Source: Planctomycetaceae bacterium (GTDB taxonomy: Bacteria > Planctomycetota > Phycisphaerae > Phycisphaerales > SM1A02). From it: DNA of 27,884 bases. The DNA lies in contig NSIA01000016.1 of the NCBI GenBank assembly GCA_002737585.1, positions 1-27,884 of the forward strand, in the 5' to 3' direction. Positions 23,230-27,884 of the stretch are shown piece by piece. Each line of letters opens with the position of its first letter. Positions within the stretch are counted from its first letter, which is position 1. The position numbers were made by a program, and so were the translations under genes. The notes beneath the pieces were generated by a model. The model ran no database searches. It saw only the letters and a list, made by a program, of their open reading frames with translations, and was not told where the DNA came from.

Positions 23230-26200
23230 TCAGACGGTGGTTGGCTGTTCAGCGCGGGTACGGGCGAGTGCTGGGAAGTAGTCCTGAATGGCGAACACCT
23301 GCCAATGTCCACTGCGGAGCGCCTGAATTGCTTGAACGGCAGCACGTGCGCCTGCCATGGTGGTGATGATGGGCAGGTTGGCCCGAACCGCTTGGGCGCG
23401 GATACGACCTTCGTCAGTATTTCCGCCCTTTTTGGTAGGGGTGTTGATGACCAGTTGCACTTGACCGTTGGACATGAGGTCAACAACGTTGGGTCGTTGA
23501 CCGGTGGCGATCTTGGGAATGGCCGTGCATGCAACGCTGTATTGGTGCAACATGCGCGCGGTGCCTTCCGAGCAGAGCACTTCGAAACCCATGCTGGCCA
23601 GGCTGCGTGCCACTTCCACTGCTTGTTGTTTGTCGGAATCGCGCACGCTCAAGAACACTTTGCCGGAAGTGGGCAACTTCACGCCGGCGGCCATCTGTGC
23701 TTTGGCGAATGCAACGGGCAGGCTGCGGTCCGCGCCCATCACTTCGCCGGTGGAACGCATTTCTGGACCGAGGACGACGTCGACACCCGGGAACTTGGAG
23801 AACGGGAAGACGCTTTCCTTGACGGCATAGAAGCCCGTGTCAGGAATTTCCTTGGTGCCAAGTTCTTCCAGCGATGCACCCATCATCACCTTGGCGGCGA
23901 TGTTGGCCCAGGAAACGCCCTTGGCCTTTGAAACAAACGGTGCAGTGCGCGAAGCGCGCGGATTGACTTCAATGATGTAGACGGTTTCATCCTTGACGGC
24001 CATCTGCACGTTCATCAGGCCGCGCACGCGCAAGCGCTCGGCTAAGGCGCGCGCTTGATCGCGAATTCGATTGACGATGCTTGGTGGCAAGCTGTACGGC
24101 GGCACCGTGCATGTGCTGTCGCCGGAGTGAATGCCCGCTTCTTCGATGTGCTCCATCACGCCGCACACCAGCGCGCGCGGCCGCGCACTGCGCTGCTCAA
24201 CTTGCTTGGAACGACTTGCTTCGTGCGGTTCAAAGTCAGCGACGACGTCGACATCAACTTCGATAGCGTCGGACAGGAAGCAGTCAATCAGAACGGGCGC
24301 GTTTGCCAAGTCGCTGACATTGACGGCAGTGGTCATGTAGCGGCGTAGCGCGGGCTCGTCGAAGCAAATTTCCATGCCGCGTCCACCGAGAACGTAACTG
24401 GGGCGAACCAGCACTGGGTAACCAACGCGGGTTGCTTCAGTCACTGCTTCGTCAAGACTGCGCGCGATTCCGGATGGTGGTTGATTGAGACCAAGTTCTT
24501 CCAGGATGGCCTTGAAACGATCACGATCTTCCGCGAGGTCAATGCTCTCCACGCTGGTGCCGACAATCGGTACGCCAGCGGTCACTAAACCGTGCGCGAG
24601 ATTGAGCGGAGTTTGCCCGCCGAATTGCACGATGCATCCGATCACTCCGCCCGAGCGCTCGGACTGATCGATGCCGCCACCGTTGAGTCGTTCGACAACG
24701 TTGAGTACATCTTCAAGTGTGAGTGGTTCAAAGAAGAGCAGATCACTGGTGTCAAAATCCGTGCTGACCGTCTCTGGGTTGGAGTTGATCATCACGCTTT
24801 CGAGGCCCATCTCGTCTGCGGCGAATGCTGCTTGGCAGCAGCAATAATCGAACTCAATGCCTTGACCAATGCGGTTGGGGCCGCCGCCGAGGATGATTAC
24901 TTTTGGGGTAGCGGAGATGCGCGTTTCATCTTCAGTGATGCGCTTCCCATCTACAAAGTAAGGCTCTTCGTAGGTGCTGTAGTAGTACGGCGTGGCGGCT
25001 TCAAATTCTGCGGCGCAGGTGTCAACCAGTTTGAAGACCGGCTCAACGCCCATGGCCTTGCGGGCAGCACGGACTTGCAGAATGGTGGTTGGGCTGATGG
25101 TTCCAAGCCACACGTTTGCAAGCTGCGCATCGCTGTAGCCCGCTTTCTTTGCAGCAAACATCAAGTCACGCGAGCAGCCTTCCAGTGTCTTGGCTTCAAG
25201 GACGCGATCTTCAAATGCCACCAGTTCGGCAAATTGGCGGAGGAACCAGCGATCGATCTTGGTGATCTGATAGACGCGATCGACGCTCCAGCCCATCTTG
25301 AGTGCGTAGCGAACAAAGTACAGGCGGCCTTGACTTGGGACCGCGAGTTTGCGCAGCAGCGTGTCTTCTGGAATTGGCCAGTCGGTGGACGCGGCTTCGG
25401 TTGGGCGGAGGACCTTTGTCTCTGAGCTCGTTGCAGTCGCAGTGCTTCCAGCGGCAGCGGCAGTTGCTGCGGCGAGTCCCGCACTGGCGTTGGTGCGTTG
25501 TTGCTTCAGCCAGCGATCGTTGTTGTCGAGGCCGAATCCAAAGCGCTTCACCTCCATGCTGCGAATGGCTTTTTGAAACGCTTCCTTGAAGGTGCGCCCA
25601 ATGGCCATGGCTTCGCCGACAGACTTCATCTGCGTGGTGAGCGTTTCATCCGCTTCGGGGAACTTCTCAAACGTCCATCGTGGCATTTTCACTACCACGT
25701 AGTCAATTGATGGCTCAAAGCAAGCGCTGGTAGTACCGGTGATGTCGTTGGTGAGTTCGTCAAGCGAATAGCCAACCGCCAGTTTGGCGGCGATGCGCGC
25801 GATCGGGAATCCGGTGGCCTTGGAGGCAAGCGCGGAGCTGCGCGAGACGCGCGGATTCATTTCAATGACCACCATCTCGCCGGTCTCTGGGCACACGCCG
25901 AATTGCACGTTGCTGCCGCCGGTTTGCACACCCACCGCGCGCATGATGGCGAACGCGGCGTCGCGCATTCGTTGATATTCCTTGTCGGAAAGCGTCATAA
26001 TTGGCGCAACGGTGACGCTGTCGCCGGTGTGCACGCCCATTGGATCGATGTTCTCAATGCCGCAGACAACGATGCAGTTGTCCTTGCGGTCACGCACGAC
26101 TTCGAGTTCATATTCCTTCCAGCCGAGCACGCTTTTGTCGATGAGCACTTGGCCGATCATGCTGGCGGACAAACCGCGGCGCACGGTCTCTTCAAACTCT

Positions 26201-26772
26201 TCCAGGTTGTAAGCGATGCCGCCGCCGGTGCCGCCGAGCGTGAATGCTGGACGCAAGATGGCTGGCAACCCGCATTCCTTGAGGAATTCGCGTGCTTCGT
26301 CCATGTTGGTGACGGTGCGCGAAAGTGGTTGGCGGAGGCCAAGTTTCTCAACGATCTGCCGAAATGCTTCGCGATCTTCGGCGCGATGAATGACTTCGCG
26401 GTCAGCGCCGATCATCTCTACGCCGTGACGCTGCAAGACACCGTCGTCCCAGAGCGCGCATGCGCAGTTGAGCGCGGTCTGGCCGCCCAACGTTGGAAGC
26501 AGCGCATCGATCGGTGTGCCCAGCTCCTTCTCGCGGATGATGATTTTTTCAACAGCCTCGGGAGTGATGGGCTCGATGTAGGTGCGGTCACTGAACGCGG
26601 GATCGGTCATGATCGTCGCGGGATTGGAGTTCACTAGGACGACGCGGAAGCCCTCTTCATGGAGCGCTTTGCATGCCTGCGTGCCGGAGTAATCGAACTC
26701 GCAGCCTTGACCAATGACAATGGGGCCAGAGCCGATGATCAGGATGGTGTGGATGTCTGTGCGACGTGGCAT
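23230..26772 (-). CDS. carB: Carbamoyl-phosphate synthase, large subunit
   Basis: It makes carbamoyl phosphate from bicarbonate, ammonia and two ATP, for arginine and pyrimidine synthesis. The 1180 residues (about 1073 in E. coli) start at MPRRTDIHTILIIGSGPIVIGQG. A longer frame to 27156 would enter the divergent gene. The domain order is complete: first ATP-grasp half (1-400, with GGTGGG near 180 and EMNPRVSRSSALASKATG 304-321), the helical oligomerisation domain (about 470-600), second ATP-grasp half (about 620-1000, GPNRIGQGIEFDY at 631-643, EVNPRASRTAPFVSKA 935-950) and a C-terminal MGS-like regulatory domain (about 1030-1170, with TPTKKGGNTDEG). Extra length is mostly an Ala/Thr/Ser-rich insert (427-465) and a charged insert (848-866). 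carA is not adjacent. nuoH follows 27 bp downstream. Confidence 0.96.
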   Translation of the reverse strand: MPRRTDIHTILIIGSGPIVIGQGCEFDYSGTQACKALHEEGFRVVLVNSNPATIMTDPAFSDRTYIEPITPEAVEKIIIREKELGTPIDALLPTLGGQTALNCACALWDDGVLQRHGVEMIGADREVIHRAEDREAFRQIVEKLGLRQPLSRTVTNMDEAREFLKECGLPAILRPAFTLGGTGGGIAYNLEEFEETVRRGLSASMIGQVLIDKSVLGWKEYELEVVRDRKDNCIVVCGIENIDPMGVHTGDSVTVAPIMTLSDKEYQRMRDAAFAIMRAVGVQTGGSNVQFGVCPETGEMVVIEMNPRVSRSSALASKATGFPIARIAAKLAVGYSLDELTNDITGTTSACFEPSIDYVVVKMPRWTFEKFPEADETLTTQMKSVGEAMAIGRTFKEAFQKAIRSMEVKRFGFGLDNNDRWLKQQRTNASAGLAAATAAAAGSTATATSSETKVLRPTEAASTDWPIPEDTLLRKLAVPSQGRLYFVRYALKMGWSVDRVYQITKIDRWFLRQFAELVAFEDRVLEAKTLEGCSRDLMFAAKKAGYSDAQLANVWLGTISPTTILQVRAARKAMGVEPVFKLVDTCAAEFEAATPYYYSTYEEPYFVDGKRITEDETRISATPKVIILGGGPNRIGQGIEFDYCCCQAAFAADEMGLESVMINSNPETVSTDFDTSDLLFFEPLTLEDVLNVVERLNGGGIDQSERSGGVIGCIVQFGGQTPLNLAHGLVTAGVPIVGTSVESIDLAEDRDRFKAILEELGLNQPPSGIARSLDEAVTEATRVGYPVLVRPSYVLGGRGMEICFDEPALRRYMTTAVNVSDLANAPVLIDCFLSDAIEVDVDVVADFEPHEASRSKQVEQRSARPRALVCGVMEHIEEAGIHSGDSTCTVPPYSLPPSIVNRIRDQARALAERLRVRGLMNVQMAVKDETVYIIEVNPRASRTAPFVSKAKGVSWANIAAKVMMGASLEELGTKEIPDTGFYAVKESVFPFSKFPGVDVVLGPEMRSTGEVMGADRSLPVAFAKAQMAAGVKLPTSGKVFLSVRDSDKQQAVEVARSLASMGFEVLCSEGTARMLHQYSVACTAIPKIATGQRPNVVDLMSNGQVQLVINTPTKKGGNTDEGRIRAQAVRANLPIITTMAGARAAVQAIQALRSGHWQVFAIQDYFPALARTRAEQPTTV

Positions 26773-26920
26773 CGTGTGGGACCGACCCTGAGGCCGGCGG
26801 GGGAAAGCGGTGCGCGCGTCTGGGTATGCGCGGCGGCGATCGGCCGCGTGCAGTGCCCAAACTTGCGGGAGGATAGCGGAAGGTGCATCTGCGCGGTCGC
26901 TGCGGGTACACCTTGGGCTC

Positions 26921-27721
26921 ATGAACCCAGAACCCACAGGATTCATTGCAGAAACTGCCGCGCCCGCTATGGACCTCATGGGGATCCTGTGGTGGTTTGC
27001 GGCGGCAGTGGCGGCGGTGGCGGCGTTGATCGCGATAGCGGTCACCCTCCTGGTGGTGACCGGCTTCATTGTGCGTGCGCGGGCTGGCGATCGATTGGCG
27101 TGGAGCGGAGCGATGGGTGCGATCGAGGCGCTGCTGCGACCGCTGTCACGGTTCATTCATCGCACCAAGTGGGAGGGATTCGATCGATTCAAGGTGCCGG
27201 AAGGTGGATTCGTGATTGTTGCAAATCACGCTAGTGGGCTTGACCCGCCGCTCATGCAATTTGCGGTGCCGCGTCGGGTGCGCTTCATGATGGCAACGGA
27301 ACAGATGCATCCGATGTTCAGTTGGTTCTGGGGACAGTTGCGTGTGTTGCCAGTGAGTTACACGGCGGCAGACGCGGTGATGTTTCGCGAAGCAGTACGC
27401 CACGTGAAAGGCGGCGGCGTAGTGGGCGTATTTCCGGAAGGCGAGATTGAGCGCCCACCGTGCGTGCTTGCGCCATTTGTTGAAGGAACGGGCACACTGG
27501 TCGCACTGACGAAAGCGCCGGTGGTGTTACTGTGGATTCACGGAACGCCGACGATTGGCAATGCCCTGCTTGACCCACTTGTGCCGCGCGGCCGCGCGCG
27601 TGTGCAATACGTTGGGACGTATGACTTCGCTGCTGAAGGAGTACGCGATGCCAAAGAAATCACCGCGCGCCTGCGTGCAGAACTTGCGCGCGTCAGCGGA
27701 TGGCCGATGCGTGAGAAATGA
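26921..27721 (+). CDS. 1-acyl-sn-glycerol-3-phosphate acyltransferase-like (PlsC family)
   Basis: It probably acylates lysophosphatidic acid or a related acceptor at the membrane. From the ATG at 26921 it has 266 residues, with an N-terminal membrane helix (about 22-50). The acyltransferase motif I is NHASGLDP (102-109, His103 and Asp108). Motif III is VFPEGEIERP (170-179), with Glu in place of the more usual FPEGTR/S. A middle motif is present around 135-147 (GQLRVLPVS). An upstream start at 26810 adds an Arg-rich non-homologous stretch inside the carB promoter region and is rejected. It is divergent from carB, with 148 bp between them that must hold both promoters. Confidence 0.88.
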   Translation: MNPEPTGFIAETAAPAMDLMGILWWFAAAVAAVAALIAIAVTLLVVTGFIVRARAGDRLAWSGAMGAIEALLRPLSRFIHRTKWEGFDRFKVPEGGFVIVANHASGLDPPLMQFAVPRRVRFMMATEQMHPMFSWFWGQLRVLPVSYTAADAVMFREAVRHVKGGGVVGVFPEGEIERPPCVLAPFVEGTGTLVALTKAPVVLLWIHGTPTIGNALLDPLVPRGRARVQYVGTYDFAAEGVRDAKEITARLRAELARVSGWPMREK

Positions 27722-27758
27722 ATAGCGCGGGCGCAAATGCATGATTACAAACCGCAGA

Positions 27759-27839
27759 CTGGACGCAGGCGCCGGAGAGGATAGGGCCGCGCTCAGCGGC
27801 CATCCTCGTAAGGCGAATGCGGGCCAGTACGAAAGCGTG
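27759..27839 (+). repeat. 81-bp interspersed hairpin element, copy 2
   Basis: It matches 21876-21956 at 78 of 81 positions. The outer stem here is GAGGAT (27777-27782) with ATCCTC (27802-27807). Both sides of the last pair have changed (C-G to T-A) and pairing is kept. It lies 37 bp after the acyltransferase stop. Confidence 0.9.
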
Positions 27840-27879
27840 TCGCATGAGGCCAAGTACGAAAGCGTGTTGCATCAGGAGC
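27826..27879 (+). repeat. 27-bp tandem module at the window edge
   Basis: AGTACGAAAGCGTG occurs at 27826-27839 and again at 27853-27866, 27 bp apart. Each is followed by TYGCATSAGG. The first overlaps the end of the 81-bp element. The array may continue beyond the window. Both this locus and copy 1 are followed by CACTAC. Confidence 0.8.
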
Positions 27880-27884
27880 ACTAC

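Noticed and set aside
26773..27156. N-terminal extension of carB by 128 codons
   Set aside because: The added stretch is Arg/Ala-rich, has no CarB homology and overlaps the divergent acyltransferase gene. The family start is at 26772.
27693..27881. Minus-strand open frame of 62 codons across the second hairpin repeat
   Set aside because: All three differences between repeat copies would be amino-acid changes, two of them preserve a base pair, and copy 1 has no start codon in this frame.
27826..27884. CRISPR array at the right edge
   Set aside because: Only two 14-bp cores are seen, the intervening 13 bp are similar rather than unique, and there are no cas genes.

Overview
The window is about 28 kb of GC-rich bacterial chromosome, almost certainly from a planctomycete of the class Phycisphaerae. 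Three features point there. One exported protein ends in a VPAPGA-type PEP-CTERM sorting tail with an RRRR end. Another ends in a duplicated EF-hand/dockerin unit (NGADLGLLLGAWGPC) of the GC-type dockerin class. The rest is a scattered mix of housekeeping genes in short operons. I see no insertion sequence, prophage, CRISPR array, tRNA or rRNA.

Layout. 1-3819 (+): the end of an unknown gene, translationally coupled to an aquaglyceroporin, then a large exported protein with a caspase/C25-like C-terminal signature. 3816-5776 (-): serine acetyltransferase followed by an exported SGNH-like protein (4-bp overlap). 5862-6815 (+): succinyl-CoA ligase alpha. 7115-7822 (+): PEP-CTERM surface protein with its own terminator. 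7923-10395 (+): AmpG-like permease and purM. 10659-13112 (+): GC-dockerin exported protein with a 5' hairpin and a strong terminator. 13256-14725 (+): TPR-sulfotransferase. 14739-15233 (-): ArfB-type ribosome-rescue hydrolase, head to head with 15220-17031 (+), a beta-barrel protein and a metallophosphoesterase. 17219-17671 (+): a small Cys/Gly/Met-rich membrane protein. 17705-26772 (-): saccharopine-dehydrogenase-like enzyme, M3 oligopeptidase, ispE, an intergenic region with a likely structured RNA, nuoH and carB. 26921-27721 (+): a PlsC-type acyltransferase.

The most interesting non-coding material lies in 21573-21966 and at the right edge. An 81-bp element occurs twice (21876-21956 and 27759-27839) with three differences. 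Two of these are the two sides of one base pair in a long hairpin, so the pairing is conserved while the bases change. Beside the first copy, on the minus strand, about 172 nt folds into an interrupted closing stem, a wide open middle and a terminal arm. That is the size and plan of 6S RNA, although I cannot confirm the identity. The second copy runs into a tandem 27-bp module that continues beyond the window.

Most genes do not form one pathway. The shared theme is core metabolism (TCA cycle, purine, pyrimidine/arginine, cysteine, isoprenoid, respiration, lipid) mixed with envelope and exported proteins whose roles are unknown.
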